Shown here one piece after another: positions 45,230-54,256 of a DNA stretch of 64,000 nucleotides. The stretch covers positions 1 through 64,000 of the forward strand of contig JAWKTM010000009.1 of assembly GCA_041399085.1 (NCBI GenBank), in the 5' to 3' direction. Numbering within the stretch: position 1 is the stretch's first letter; each line of letters opens with the position of its first letter. Below the pieces are notes generated by a model. The model was not told where the DNA came from and did no database searches. It saw only the letters and a program-made list of their open reading frames with translations. Both the position numbers and the translations under genes were made by a program. The stretch comes from JAWKTM01 sp041399085. Its GTDB lineage: Bacteria; Planctomycetota; Planctomycetia; Pirellulales; Pirellulaceae.

Positions 45230-47271
45230 GGACCGTCACCGTTCGCTTTCCGACGTTGTTGACGCACGGCCTGCTGGAACGCTTCGTCGCGCGTGATGTA
45301 GCGATCCCGGTTCGTGTCGAAGCCGTTGAAGGCGAAGGCGGCAAACGCGTCGGGAACATCGTCGCGATGCACTCGCTGATCGCCGTCCTTGTCGAAGCGG
45401 CGAATCAGATCGTCGGCCGCTCGATTCGCGGCCTCGCGCTGCTGCGGCGTGAGCAATGGAACACGGCGGCTATCGCGAGCGTGCTTATCGCCGACGGGCA
45501 CGCTGACCTCAAAGAAGGCGATCATCATCTCTTCCCAAGTCTGATCGCCCCAACGCACTTTGGCCGACGGATCGGGATTCACCAGATTGTCTTCCGAATT
45601 GTCAAACCAACCGCTGCACTCCAACCGCGCGCCGTCGGACAACGGCACGGGCTCGGCCAATTGATAGGCGTGTTGCCAATTGAAGTCGTAATGCGGCACT
45701 TTCAGCAGCGTCTCACGCGACGACTCGGCGGCCGTCTTTCCGGGCCGAACTAGATCGACTTGAAACGACTTTCCCCGCACGTGCATGTGGGGCGCCATCG
45801 CCAGCAGCTTCGTGCCGGCCGGGAACTCCTCACGCGTTGCGTCGATCCGATAGTTGCTGGCATGCGGCGGGATTTGGAAATCGTGATTGATCGCCACCAG
45901 CGTCAACAACTCTTCCTCGACTTCATTCGCGTCGGAAAAGATCAAGCCGACTTTGGTGAGGTCGTCTTGCGGCGAGCCGGTCGGCGTGTAGTGCATCTGG
46001 AAGATGAACTTCGAGCCAGCGGGAATGAACCGAGCCTGCGTTCGCGGCAACTCGAAATGATTCTGGCCGGGAACGTAGGCCGTCAGCCAACCGAGCCCGC
46101 GTTGCCGCACGCCTTCCGGGGCTCGAAAGAACACGATGGCGTGATGCACGACCGACGTGTTCCCAGGGATCACTTCCGCCGCGTGGACCCATTTGTCTTC
46201 GGTGAAGCCAGGATCGACCACGAAGTATTGATACTCGACCGTCCCTTCCGAGGGCACGGTGAACGGACGCGGACGCATCGCCACGATGTGATCGGGCGGC
46301 CGCGAAAGCCGCCAGCCGCTGACGTAGTCGATCGGCTCGGGCAGCTCGGCCGGATTGCCTTCGGGCGCTCCGGCCGCCACCCAGTCGTAAACGGTTTGCT
46401 TTTCGTCGTCGGTCATCAACCGCTGGTTGGCAAAGTGGCCGTGCCGCGGATCGGCGTGCCAAGGCGGCATCCGTTGGTCGCGAATGACTTCTTCGATCGT
46501 TTCGGCCCAGCCAACCACGTCGTTGTAGTCGGTCAACGTGAACGGGGCGATCTCGCCCGGACGATGGCATTCGACGCAATGCCGCTGAAAGATACGAGCG
46601 ACTTGATTCGAGTAGGTAACTGGGCTCGCCGGATTGGGCTCGCGTACACGACCGATATGGCAGCCGACCGCTTCGGTCACGGGCGTCGAGACCGACTCGC
46701 CGGCGAGCAGCTCGTCGAGCGCTCGTCGTAAATCATGTTGCGTCGGCGCTTCGCGCACGTAGCCGACGCCATATTGATCGTCGATGCGGCCCCAATAACG
46801 GACTTGCCGCTCTTGATCCAGCACGAACACTTCGGGCGTTCGTTTGGCCCCGAACTGATCGGCAACTCGGTTCCCCAGGTCCTTCAACAGCGGAAACGAG
46901 ATCTCGTGTCGCTTGCCATAGGCGGCCAACTCGGTCAGCGAATCTTGCGAGTTGGAATTCACGCCGATCAGTTGGACGCCGCGCGAATCGTACTCGGTTG
47001 CCAGTTGCTGCAACCGCGGCCCGTACAGTTTGGCCAGCGGACATTCCGTGCCGAGGAACGCCACCACGATCACCGAACGATCGGCCCACTCGGCCAATGC
47101 ATGCTGCTTGCCATACACATCGGGAAGCTCGAACGATTCGATCGCTCGGCCGATCGGGCTGTCCGACGGCTCGTCCGAACTTCTGGTCTTCGCCATTGCC
47201 GGCGTGGGAAGCAGCGTAGTCAACGACAGAACGCCAACGAAGCAACAGGCCAACAGCACGAATCTCATCAA
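45226..47271 (-). CDS. Redoxin/cytochrome/copper type II monooxygenase-like/EF-hand fusion protein
   Basis: 681 residues. Signal peptide at 1-27. The redoxin domain (about 40-190) has FLGTECPLAKLYGP, with a single Cys at the peroxidatic position and no CxxC. A heme motif CVECH follows near 235, with GEIAPFTLTDYNDV as in planctomycete cytochromes. A copper type II ascorbate-dependent monooxygenase-like pair comes next (VVHHAIVFF near 370, FIFQMHYTP near 430, APHMHVRGKSF near 500). Two EF-hand loops lie at the C-terminus (DKDGDQRVHRDD and DTNRDRYITRDE). It is periplasmic, probably binding copper, heme and calcium. It overlaps the RND gene by four bases, which points to a shared task such as oxidising and moving a lipid, by inference. 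Confidence 0.88.
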   Translation of the reverse strand: MMRFVLLACCFVGVLSLTTLLPTPAMAKTRSSDEPSDSPIGRAIESFELPDVYGKQHALAEWADRSVIVVAFLGTECPLAKLYGPRLQQLATEYDSRGVQLIGVNSNSQDSLTELAAYGKRHEISFPLLKDLGNRVADQFGAKRTPEVFVLDQERQVRYWGRIDDQYGVGYVREAPTQHDLRRALDELLAGESVSTPVTEAVGCHIGRVREPNPASPVTYSNQVARIFQRHCVECHRPGEIAPFTLTDYNDVVGWAETIEEVIRDQRMPPWHADPRHGHFANQRLMTDDEKQTVYDWVAAGAPEGNPAELPEPIDYVSGWRLSRPPDHIVAMRPRPFTVPSEGTVEYQYFVVDPGFTEDKWVHAAEVIPGNTSVVHHAIVFFRAPEGVRQRGLGWLTAYVPGQNHFELPRTQARFIPAGSKFIFQMHYTPTGSPQDDLTKVGLIFSDANEVEEELLTLVAINHDFQIPPHASNYRIDATREEFPAGTKLLAMAPHMHVRGKSFQVDLVRPGKTAAESSRETLLKVPHYDFNWQHAYQLAEPVPLSDGARLECSGWFDNSEDNLVNPDPSAKVRWGDQTWEEMMIAFFEVSVPVGDKHARDSRRVPLLTPQQREAANRAADDLIRRFDKDGDQRVHRDDVPDAFAAFAFNGFDTNRDRYITRDEAFQQAVRQQRRKANGDGP

Positions 47272-47297
47272 CCAAATCCTCCGGTCACGGTAATTCG

Positions 47298-47340
47298 GCC
47301 GCGAGCAGAGTCGCGGGACATAGGTTCCCGCAGTCGCGGC
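47298..47340 (-). terminator. Nested hairpin between pfp and the redoxin gene
   Basis: The outer arms GCCGCGA and TCGCGGC (47298-47304, 47334-47340) and inner arms GCGGGA and TCCCGC form a two-step stem directly at the pfp stop codon and about 27 bases before the redoxin start. With no T-tract, it may be a transcript end, a processing site or an attenuator. Confidence 0.5.
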
Positions 47341-48647
47341 TATTCATTCACCGACGTTTCCAAAAATCTCGCCAAGTGATGGAAGTCGCTGCCCGGACGT
47401 ATGTACCGAACTTTGGTCACCAGAGTTTCCGGATCGACCAGATTCTCGAACGGCTCGTAGTGCAGTTCCAATTGACCGACGACCGAAACCATCACGCCGT
47501 TCCGCTTTTCCTCGACCAACGCCCGATACGCGCCGACGCCAAGTTGGCTACCCAACATCACGTCGAACGCATGCGGCTGGGCACAGCGGGATTCGTATCC
47601 AAGCTGAATGCCGGTCACTTTCCGCGACTTGTTCGACAGGGATTTATACGCCTGCGACACAAGCTTGGCGAACATGCGACCCAAATCCACTTGCGAGATG
47701 GCGATATGCCCGTGGTCGTCGCGTGGAATGCCTTCCAGATACTTCATGGGAAGCATTTCGGCCAAACCTTCGGCCATCACGATCACGCCGAACTCTTTGC
47801 CTTCGGCCTCGCGAGCCCGCATCGTTTTGACGATGCGATTGACGACACGTTCGACGTTCATCACGCCGCGCGTCACGGTTTCGCCGGTATGTTCATCGGT
47901 GAACGACTCTTCCAAGCGGTACTCGCCAATGATGTCCTCGACGCTGATAACCAAGCTGGCTTCGCCGGCGATCGCCGCGCCATAGGCCAACCAACCGGCG
48001 CTGCGCCCCATCGTCTCGGCCAGAAAATAGGCTCGGCTGGCTTCCGCGTCGTGAAGCAGATTCCGAATTTCCTCGGCCAAGAACTCGACGGCCGTGAAGA
48101 ATCCGAACGTAAAGTCGATGCCGAAATAATCGTTGTCGATCGTCTTCGGCAGGTGAACGACCGGGATGCGCTTGGCGTCGGCCGGCAAGCGATCCTGGTA
48201 CATTTTGAACTTGTTGGCGGTCTTCAGGGTGTCGTCGCCGCCGATCGAAACCAGGGCGTCGACGCCCAACGAGCAAAGTCCTTCGTAGGTGCGACGCAGC
48301 GGCGCGACCCGCTCTTCCTCGTCAAAATGCGACGGGTGCGAGACGTTCTTGCCGGGATTCGTCCGAGCCGTGCCGATCAAAATGCCCCGCTTGTTCCGCG
48401 AGCGTCGCAGGGCTTCCGACGTGAGCCGGATATACGCCTTGCCTTCTTCCAATGGTTTTTCGGGCGAATAGTCCGCCAAGCTGGAATAGCCGTGCTTGAT
48501 GCCCAGCACTTCCACATCGGCATTGTTAAAGGCATTGGCGGCCGTGGAAATCACGGCGTTGGCCGCGGGGGCTGGGCCGCCAGCAAACAGAATCGCCACG
48601 CGGCGAAAGCTGTGACTTGGTTTCGGCGGTCGGGACAACGACGACAT
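47340..48647 (-). CDS. pfp: Pyrophosphate-dependent 6-phosphofructokinase
   Basis: 435 residues from the ATG at 48647, which has GGGAG eight bases upstream. Interconverts fructose 6-phosphate and fructose 1,6-bisphosphate using pyrophosphate. The choice of PPi over ATP rests on two sites: GGDDT (136-140), where ATP enzymes have GGDGT, and PKTIDND (167-173), where ATP enzymes have Gly before TIDND. Also present are FAGGPAPAAN (21-30), ETMGRSAGW, and YESRCAQPHAFDVMLGSQLG near the end. The reaction is reversible, so it can serve glycolysis and gluconeogenesis. It lies between csrA and the redoxin/RND operon. Confidence 0.92.
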   Translation of the reverse strand: MSSLSRPPKPSHSFRRVAILFAGGPAPAANAVISTAANAFNNADVEVLGIKHGYSSLADYSPEKPLEEGKAYIRLTSEALRRSRNKRGILIGTARTNPGKNVSHPSHFDEEERVAPLRRTYEGLCSLGVDALVSIGGDDTLKTANKFKMYQDRLPADAKRIPVVHLPKTIDNDYFGIDFTFGFFTAVEFLAEEIRNLLHDAEASRAYFLAETMGRSAGWLAYGAAIAGEASLVISVEDIIGEYRLEESFTDEHTGETVTRGVMNVERVVNRIVKTMRAREAEGKEFGVIVMAEGLAEMLPMKYLEGIPRDDHGHIAISQVDLGRMFAKLVSQAYKSLSNKSRKVTGIQLGYESRCAQPHAFDVMLGSQLGVGAYRALVEEKRNGVMVSVVGQLELHYEPFENLVDPETLVTKVRYIRPGSDFHHLARFLETSVNE

Positions 48648-48809
48648 CTGCAAAACTCCCACGGAAAACAGGTAGCCCAATCGGTACACGTTTGGCCGCT
48701 CGCGGGCGGCAAAGCGTCGATTCTATGGCTGCGTCTTCAGACCGCCAAGGCTGGCCAGCGGCGTCGAAGACAAGTGTATTCCGTGGGAAATTGCGATGAA
48801 AACGTGTCG

Positions 48810-49163
48810 TTAGGCCCGGCGCGCAAGCCGCGAAGCCGACCGGCCTCGAAGCAAACCGCCGAGTGGACCAACGCACTTGCTGGCGGCGGCGTGAGCCATC
48901 CTCGAGCGTTCGTCGGCCGAATCACCGGCGCACCTGCCCGCCTCGTTCGACTCGACGTTCGCAACGCCGGCGAATTCATCGGCGACGCCCACATCAATGA
49001 CAGAGTCGTTCGTCAGCAACGAAAGCTCGCCCCGACGGACGGAAACTTCGGGCGGGGCATTGATGCCGATCCGCACCGAACCGCCGCGAATTCGCAGCAC
49101 GTGAATCGTAATCTCGCTGTTGATGACAATCGTTTCGGAAGACTTGCGGGTTAGAACCAACAT
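48810..49163 (-). CDS. csrA: Carbon storage regulator CsrA with a long C-terminal extension
   Basis: 117 residues with an AAGGAG box seven bases before the ATG. The first 50 residues are a normal CsrA (MLVLTRKSSETIVI, GGSVRIGINAPPEVSVRRGEL) with the RNA-contact residues Leu4 and Arg44. CsrA dimers bind GGA-containing loops in mRNA leaders and block or change translation. Ordinary CsrA is about 60-70 residues. Here about 50 extra residues follow, Ala/Arg-rich and without a clear fold. They may be a disordered tail or reflect a lost stop codon. Its neighbours pfp (carbon metabolism) and a small basic protein are compatible with a regulatory role. Confidence 0.9.
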   Translation of the reverse strand: MLVLTRKSSETIVINSEITIHVLRIRGGSVRIGINAPPEVSVRRGELSLLTNDSVIDVGVADEFAGVANVESNEAGRCAGDSADERSRMAHAAASKCVGPLGGLLRGRSASRLARRA

Positions 49164-49264
49164 GGATTTGCTCCTTCAAGATCGCATTGGCAAAACTGGG
49201 GGGGACGTTGATTGGATCGAGGCCGGACGAGTCACCCGACCTCTGGATTCGATACACCGGTCAC

Positions 49265-49444
49265 TTACCGGGCAAAACTAAAAACCTGCTGCACCGGTTT
49301 TCGGCGAGGCATTTTGCGGCCTTGATCGTCCGACTTCGCCTCCGATTGTGGCTTGGCGTACTGAGCCAACACGCTGGGCAGCAGGTCTCCGATGTGACGC
49401 ATTCCGGTGCGGGTGTAGCGGATTTGTCGATTTCGCCGAGGCAT
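49265..49444 (-). CDS. Small basic protein (59 residues)
   Basis: The ATG at 49444 has AGGAGA seven to eight bases upstream, which fixes the start within a longer open frame. The sequence is strongly basic (MPRRNRQIRYTRTG, GRKMPRRKPVQQV), with a short helical centre RHIGDLLPSVLAQYAK. That centre faintly resembles the start of DUF721/DciA-type proteins, but the rest of such a protein is missing. No firm family. It lies 101 bases upstream of csrA in the same direction, so the two could share a transcript. Confidence 0.55.
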   Translation of the reverse strand: MPRRNRQIRYTRTGMRHIGDLLPSVLAQYAKPQSEAKSDDQGRKMPRRKPVQQVFSFAR

Positions 49445-49545
49445 GGTTGGGTCTCCTGATCGGTAAGTGACGGGCCTTCGTGGTTGTCTGCTACTGATTT
49501 TCGCGAGGCCCTGGACACGTCTGGTCACGACCACTCGGCATTTTC

Positions 49546-49581
49546 AAAAAACTTGTCGCGCGACCCGTTGCGACGTTTTTT
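49546..49581 (+). promoter_or_regulatory. A-tract/T-tract hairpin in the leader of the membrane protein gene
   Basis: AAAAAAC and GTTTTTT pair, followed inward by GTCGC and GCGAC with a two-base bulge and a 10-base loop. On the plus strand it ends in six T residues, like an intrinsic terminator, about 90 bases before the start at 49671. Because it sits between divergent genes it is a candidate attenuator rather than a gene end. Confidence 0.4.
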
Positions 49582-49670
49582 CACGGCGATGCGGCGGATG
49601 CGACCTATATTTTCTGAGCCAGAGGTAGAGACTCATTCCGCGCAAATGCCCGAGCGGGCTGGAAGAACCA

Positions 49671-51445
49671 ATGTCAGACGATCGCTACGCGAATTCCAAC
49701 CTTCGCCTAACGGGCCCGTCGAAGTGGCTCGAAGGCGCCGTTCTGTTGGCCCTGATCTTGGTGTGCGCACTGGCGATGTCGGCCAATCGTGCCGATGTCG
49801 ATTTTTGGGGGCACGTGCAATACGGCATGGATGTCTTGGCCGACGGCTTGCCGCGCACGACGACCTATTCCTACACAGCGCCCGATTACCCCTGGATCAA
49901 TCATGAGAATCTGGCCGAGTTGCTGATGGCGCTTGGCGTCGTGCATCTCGGCCCAACCGGCTTGCTGGCGATCAAACTGATGTTGGGCGTGTGGATCGTG
50001 GGTATGATCCTGCGACAGGCGCAACGTCAACACGTCAGTATGTTGACGCTCTGCATCGTAGCGCTGGCCATCGCCACGATCTTTCAACGCGATTGGACGT
50101 TGCGACCGCAGCTTTTATCCTTCTTGTACTTCACGCTGATGCTGTTGCTGTTGCAATGGTGTTTTGCAGGCTGGGAAGGTCAGTGGCGGCTATCGCGCGT
50201 GGATCGACGAGCGGATATCGAAAAGCCCGTCGAGCTAACCTACTCGACAACCCGACTACGCTTTTTGTGGCTGATGCCTCTCCTATTTGTCTTTTGGGCG
50301 AACTCTCACGGTGGATTCGCCGCCGGACTGTGTGTGTTTATCGCCTATCTGGGATTACGGTCGTTGGAAGCCATCGTGTGCAAAGGCCAACAAGCGCGCG
50401 GTCTCGTCACACGATTCGCCCTGATGGCGGCCGCCGCGGCTTTCGCCACGCTACTAAATCCTTATGGTCCCGGCTTGCATCTTTGGCTGATCAACTCGCT
50501 AGGGACGCCCCGCCCAGAAATTGTTGAGTGGCACGGACCAAGACTGTGGGAAATGCACTACCTACCAATTTGGCTCGTACTCGGCGCCTGGATATTCTCG
50601 ATATTCTTCACTCGCCGCAGTCGCGACTTTACCCACATGACGGTCATGTCGTTGTTGGCGTGGCAAATGCTCGAACACCAACGGCATGCCCCGTTTTTCG
50701 CGATTGCCTTCGGGATGTGGATGCCGTTGCACATCGAGTCCACGCTGAAGCAAATTGGCATGGCTCGCGACAGCACGGCTTTTGGCGTCGGCGTATCGCG
50801 ACCGTTGCGGTGGGTCTTTTCGATTGTTCTACTATGTTTGCTCATCGTGTTGGTCGGCCGGCTCTCGCGACGTCTGGCCGATATGCCGGTCATGCGAAAC
50901 GAGTATCCTGTGAGCGCCCTGGAATACATGGCCGAGCAAGACCTGAACGGCAAGCTTGTCGTCACCTACAACTGGGCACAGTATGCCATCGCGGCGATGG
51001 GAACACTGAACAACGAGAGTCAACCGGGCGTGCAGGTGCAATTCGACGGGCGTTTTCGCACGTGCTATCCCCAAGACGTGATCGACATGCATTTCGATCT
51101 TCTCTGGGAGATCAAACGGAATTGGGACGCCAACGCGGCGATGACTCACCGCCTTTTGACGATGCTCGGGTTCTTGAACACGGTTCGCCTAACTTAGTAC
51201 TGATCGACCGTGGAATGCACGCCGAAAAGGTGATGGAACGCCAAGCCCCAAATTGGGTGCTGCTATACCAGGACGAAATCGCTCAGCTTTGGGGACGCGC
51301 GACGACGTACAATGATCCTGAAAGCGAACAATATATCGCCGCCAGCGAACGGCGCATCAGCGACGCCAAGCAAGTCGGAAGTGTTAGCTGGCCAGCGATT
51401 CCAACGCGCCGCCACTCGTCATCAAAAGTGGTGGCCACGCGCTGA
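49671..51445 (+). CDS. Polytopic membrane protein of unknown function, with one frameshift
   Basis: About 591 residues once one base is restored. GGAAG precedes the ATG. Around ten to twelve hydrophobic helices fill residues 20-420, with a conserved extracytoplasmic loop DVDFWGHVQYGMDVLADG near 42 that resembles GT-C glycosyltransferase-like planctomycete proteins. A soluble C-terminal part contains GKLVVTYNWAQYAI and VQFDGRFRTCYP. The first frame stops at 51197 after LGFLNTVRLT. The natural continuation EHGSPNLVLIDRG, then VLLYQDEIAQLWGR, lies in the next frame. Reading TTGGAACAC for TTGAACAC near 51172 restores it. It may move or attach a sugar, but that is a guess from topology. Confidence 0.75.
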
Positions 51446-51477
51446 ACAATCGCGAAGCGATAAGCGGTGATGCGCAA

Positions 51478-52588
51478 CTAACTCGGCGAGATTAACGAGT
51501 ATCCCGTCTCCGCGTCGAAGACATGCAGTCGCTGAGCTTCCCAAGCCAGTCGTACTTGTTCACCACGCGAGACCGTCACATTCCCTGGCGCGTACAACGA
51601 GTTCTCCGAACTCCGAATTCAGATCCACGATCGTCTCGGCTCCCAGCGGTTGGCTGACTAACACCTCGGCCGTAAGCGTCTCCGAGGGCGTTGCCTCGTT
51701 ACCAGCAACCGTGTGAATCGTGATATGTTCAGGCCGAAGTCCGACGGAAACGGAACGGTCGACGCGAAACTCATCCGCGGGAACATGGCCCGCGGGCAAT
51801 GAGATGGCCATCGGACCCACTACAACTTGCGGCCGGCTCGTGTCACCAGCGAGTCGCCCATCGAAGAAGTTCATGGGAGGACTGCCGATGAACTCGGCCA
51901 CGAATCGATTCGCGGGCCTGTCATACACCTGCATCGGTTCGCCCACTTGCTGAATCCGACCATGATTCATCACTACCACGCGGTCTCCCATCATCATGGC
52001 TTCAACTTGGTCGTGGGTCACATAAATCATGGTCGTCTCTAAACGCTTTTGAAGCTTCACCAACTCGGTCCGCATTGTGACTCGCAGCTTCGCGTCCAAG
52101 TTGCTGAGCGGCTCGTCGAACAGGAACACCGCCGGCTGTCGCACAATGGCCCGCCCCACGGCCACACGCTGCTGTTGTCCGCCGGAAAGCTGCGCCGGCT
52201 TGCGATCCATAAGATCTCCGATTCCGAGCAATTGGGCGGCCGCGGCGACTCGCTGTTGTATCTCGGCCTTCGGAGTGCGTCGCATCCGTAACCCGAACGA
52301 CATGTTTTGAAACACGTTCATATGCGGATACAACGCGTACTTCTGAAAGACCATGGCGATATCGCGGTCTTTCGGAGCGACGTGATTCACCACGCGCGAC
52401 CCGATGCGAATCTCACCGGACGTTATGGTCTCCAGTCCGGCAACCATTCGCAATGTAGTGGTTTTCCCGCTTCCTGACGGCCCGACCAATACCAACAGTT
52501 CGCGGTCATGAATGGCCAGATCGATGCCATCCACGGCCACGACCTTGCCATAATGCTTGGCCAATTTGGAGAGGATGACTTCGGCCAC
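51478..52588 (-). CDS. ABC transporter ATP-binding protein, sugar-import (MalK/UgpC/MsmK) type, frameshifted near the end
   Basis: Starts with GTG at 52588, overlapping the stop codon of the GspE-type gene by one base. Walker A is GPSGSGKTT (36-44), Q-loop VFQKYALYPHM, signature LSGGQQQR, Walker B with D-loop FLFDEPLSNLDAKLR, and switch THDQVEA. This is followed by the MalK-type regulatory OB domain (GLRPEHI). The first frame stops at 51560, but the expected end, APGNVTVSRGEQVRLAWEA and LHVFDAETGYSL, is in another frame and stops at 51478. The shift lies near 51590-51610 (two bases missing or one extra). The full length is about 370 residues. No sugar permease or binding protein is adjacent. 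Confidence 0.85.
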
Positions 52589-53820
52589 TACTCCTCGATC
52601 CCCAAATACTCGGCCGGAACATCCCGCAGGATGTCTTCGGTGCTGGTAATTCCCTGCGCTACCTTTAGCAGCGCGCCGCGGCGGAATTCGGTCATGCCGT
52701 TGTCGATCGCCGCCTTTTCGATTTCCGTGCTGGGACGAGCGTCCGCGATCAGCCGACGAATCGCTTGATTGATCGTGAGAATTTCAAACAACCCCGTGCG
52801 GCCGGTGTAGCCCGAGTAATAACAGTTATCACATCCTCCCGGACCATAAATCGAATGACCTTCATTTGGTCCCAATAACGACTTAACGGGCGCGAACGTC
52901 TGAGGTGATTCGCTGATGTCATACTCCACGCGGCATTTCGGACATAATGTGCGGACCAGTCGTTGGGCCACGATTCCCAACAAGCAGCTCGACAAGAAGA
53001 ATGGATTGCTACCCAGCACAATCATGCTTTGCACGGCGCTGGCAGCGACCGGAGCGTGGAGGGTCGCCAGCACCAAATGCCCGCTATTGGCCGCTCGCAC
53101 CGCCGTGGCCGCCGTATCTTGATCGCGAATTTCGCCGATCATGATGACATGAGGCGCCTGTCTCAGAACGTTTCTTAGCAATTCGGGGAAGTCCAATCCC
53201 AAAACCGGGTTGACCTGCGATTGCCGAACGCCGCTCAGCGCGTATTCGACCGGATCTTCCAGCGTGTTGATCTTGCGTTGCCCGTCGTTCAAATGCTGCA
53301 AACAGGCGTACAGCGTCGTCGTTTTTCCCGTCCCGGTGGGGCCCGTCACCAAGATCAGCCCACTCGGCCGCGACAACATATTGATCAACCGGCCATAGTC
53401 GTGACGAGCCATGCCCAGCTCGTCCAAGTCGAACAGCCCGACTTCGCGATCCCAGATCCGCAGCGTCATGTCCTCGCCGAACAATGTGGGAACCGTATTG
53501 ATCCGCAGGTCGAGCTGTTTGCCATCAAACGTGTCGATCCACCGTCCGTCGAGCGGCCGACGATGTTCGGCAATGTCCATGCCGGCCATCGCCTTCACAA
53601 AGCCGATCATGTGACGCCCCATTTCCAGCGGCACGACCGCGACTTTCTCCAAACTGCCGAGTCGGCGGATGCTGACTTGCAGCGACTTTTCGTTCGTCAT
53701 GAAGAACAAGTCGCTGGCTCGCACATCGGCCGCGTGCCGAATCAGCGTCCGGGCCGCGTGCTCGTTGTCCATGTCGACCAGATCCGAGATCCGGAAGCTG
53801 CCGTCTGGCTTGTCGCTCAT
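52588..53820 (-). CDS. GspE/PilB-type secretion or pilus ATPase
   Basis: 410 residues from the ATG at 53820 (AAGGAG seven to eight bases upstream, overlapping the STAS stop by four bases). Hexameric ATPases of this family drive type II secretion or type IV pilus assembly from the cytoplasmic face. Walker A GPTGTGKTT is at 160-168; the Asp box EDPVEY and Walker B MIGEIRD follow, then the His box GHLVLATLHAP. A zinc-binding Cys4 region CPKC ... CDNC closes it. The N-terminal extension of full GspE is missing, so it resembles the shorter stand-alone planctomycete forms. No other secretion gene is nearby. Confidence 0.9.
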   Translation of the reverse strand: MSDKPDGSFRISDLVDMDNEHAARTLIRHAADVRASDLFFMTNEKSLQVSIRRLGSLEKVAVVPLEMGRHMIGFVKAMAGMDIAEHRRPLDGRWIDTFDGKQLDLRINTVPTLFGEDMTLRIWDREVGLFDLDELGMARHDYGRLINMLSRPSGLILVTGPTGTGKTTTLYACLQHLNDGQRKINTLEDPVEYALSGVRQSQVNPVLGLDFPELLRNVLRQAPHVIMIGEIRDQDTAATAVRAANSGHLVLATLHAPVAASAVQSMIVLGSNPFFLSSCLLGIVAQRLVRTLCPKCRVEYDISESPQTFAPVKSLLGPNEGHSIYGPGGCDNCYYSGYTGRTGLFEILTINQAIRRLIADARPSTEIEKAAIDNGMTEFRRGALLKVAQGITSTEDILRDVPAEYLGIEE

Positions 53821-54173
53821 GTCGTGTCTCCTTCCACCAATCGCAACGCGCTGGCCTCGTCCTCGGCCAGACAAAACACTTGGGTCAAATTCAGCACCTT
53901 GAACACGCCCGCGGCCAGCGGCGAGACGCTGTGCAGCACCAGTTTGCCGCCCGCTTCGCGAAACTTCTTATGGCAAGTGAGCAGGTAACTGACGCCGCTG
54001 GAGTCAATGATCTCCACCTCTTGCAGATTCAGCAGCACCGGCTTGCCGAAAGCGTCCGCGCCGAGCAAATCGGCCAGCGGATCGCTAAATGGCGAAAGGT
54101 CACGTTGCGTGATTCGACCGCGCCAATCGACGTGCGACACGCCGTTCGATCGGGATGCGAGGGACAATTGCAT
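53817..54173 (-). CDS. STAS-domain protein (anti-sigma factor antagonist type)
   Basis: 118 residues, a single STAS domain of the SpoIIAA kind. The phosphorylation site region is EIIDSSGVSYLL, with Ser58/Ser59 after Ile-Asp. N-terminal strands and the C-terminal KVLNLTQVFCLAED complete the fold. Such proteins switch partners when a kinase phosphorylates the serine. The start has GGTG just upstream. It overlaps the GspE-type ATPase by four bases, so the pair is made together. That suggests the STAS protein may regulate the ATPase or share its complex rather than act on a sigma factor. No anti-sigma kinase gene is in view. Confidence 0.88.
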   Translation of the reverse strand: MQLSLASRSNGVSHVDWRGRITQRDLSPFSDPLADLLGADAFGKPVLLNLQEVEIIDSSGVSYLLTCHKKFREAGGKLVLHSVSPLAAGVFKVLNLTQVFCLAEDEASALRLVEGDTT

Positions 54174-54256
54174 GAATTCACCGCATGAATGAGGAAAAGG
54201 CCGCTGTTCAATTTAGCGGCGACAGCAACCGTTCGCAACGAAGCTTCACGGCAACT

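Noticed and set aside
47376..49154. 592-codon plus-strand frame opposite pfp and csrA
   Set aside because: Antisense to two genes with strong motifs and ribosome binding sites.
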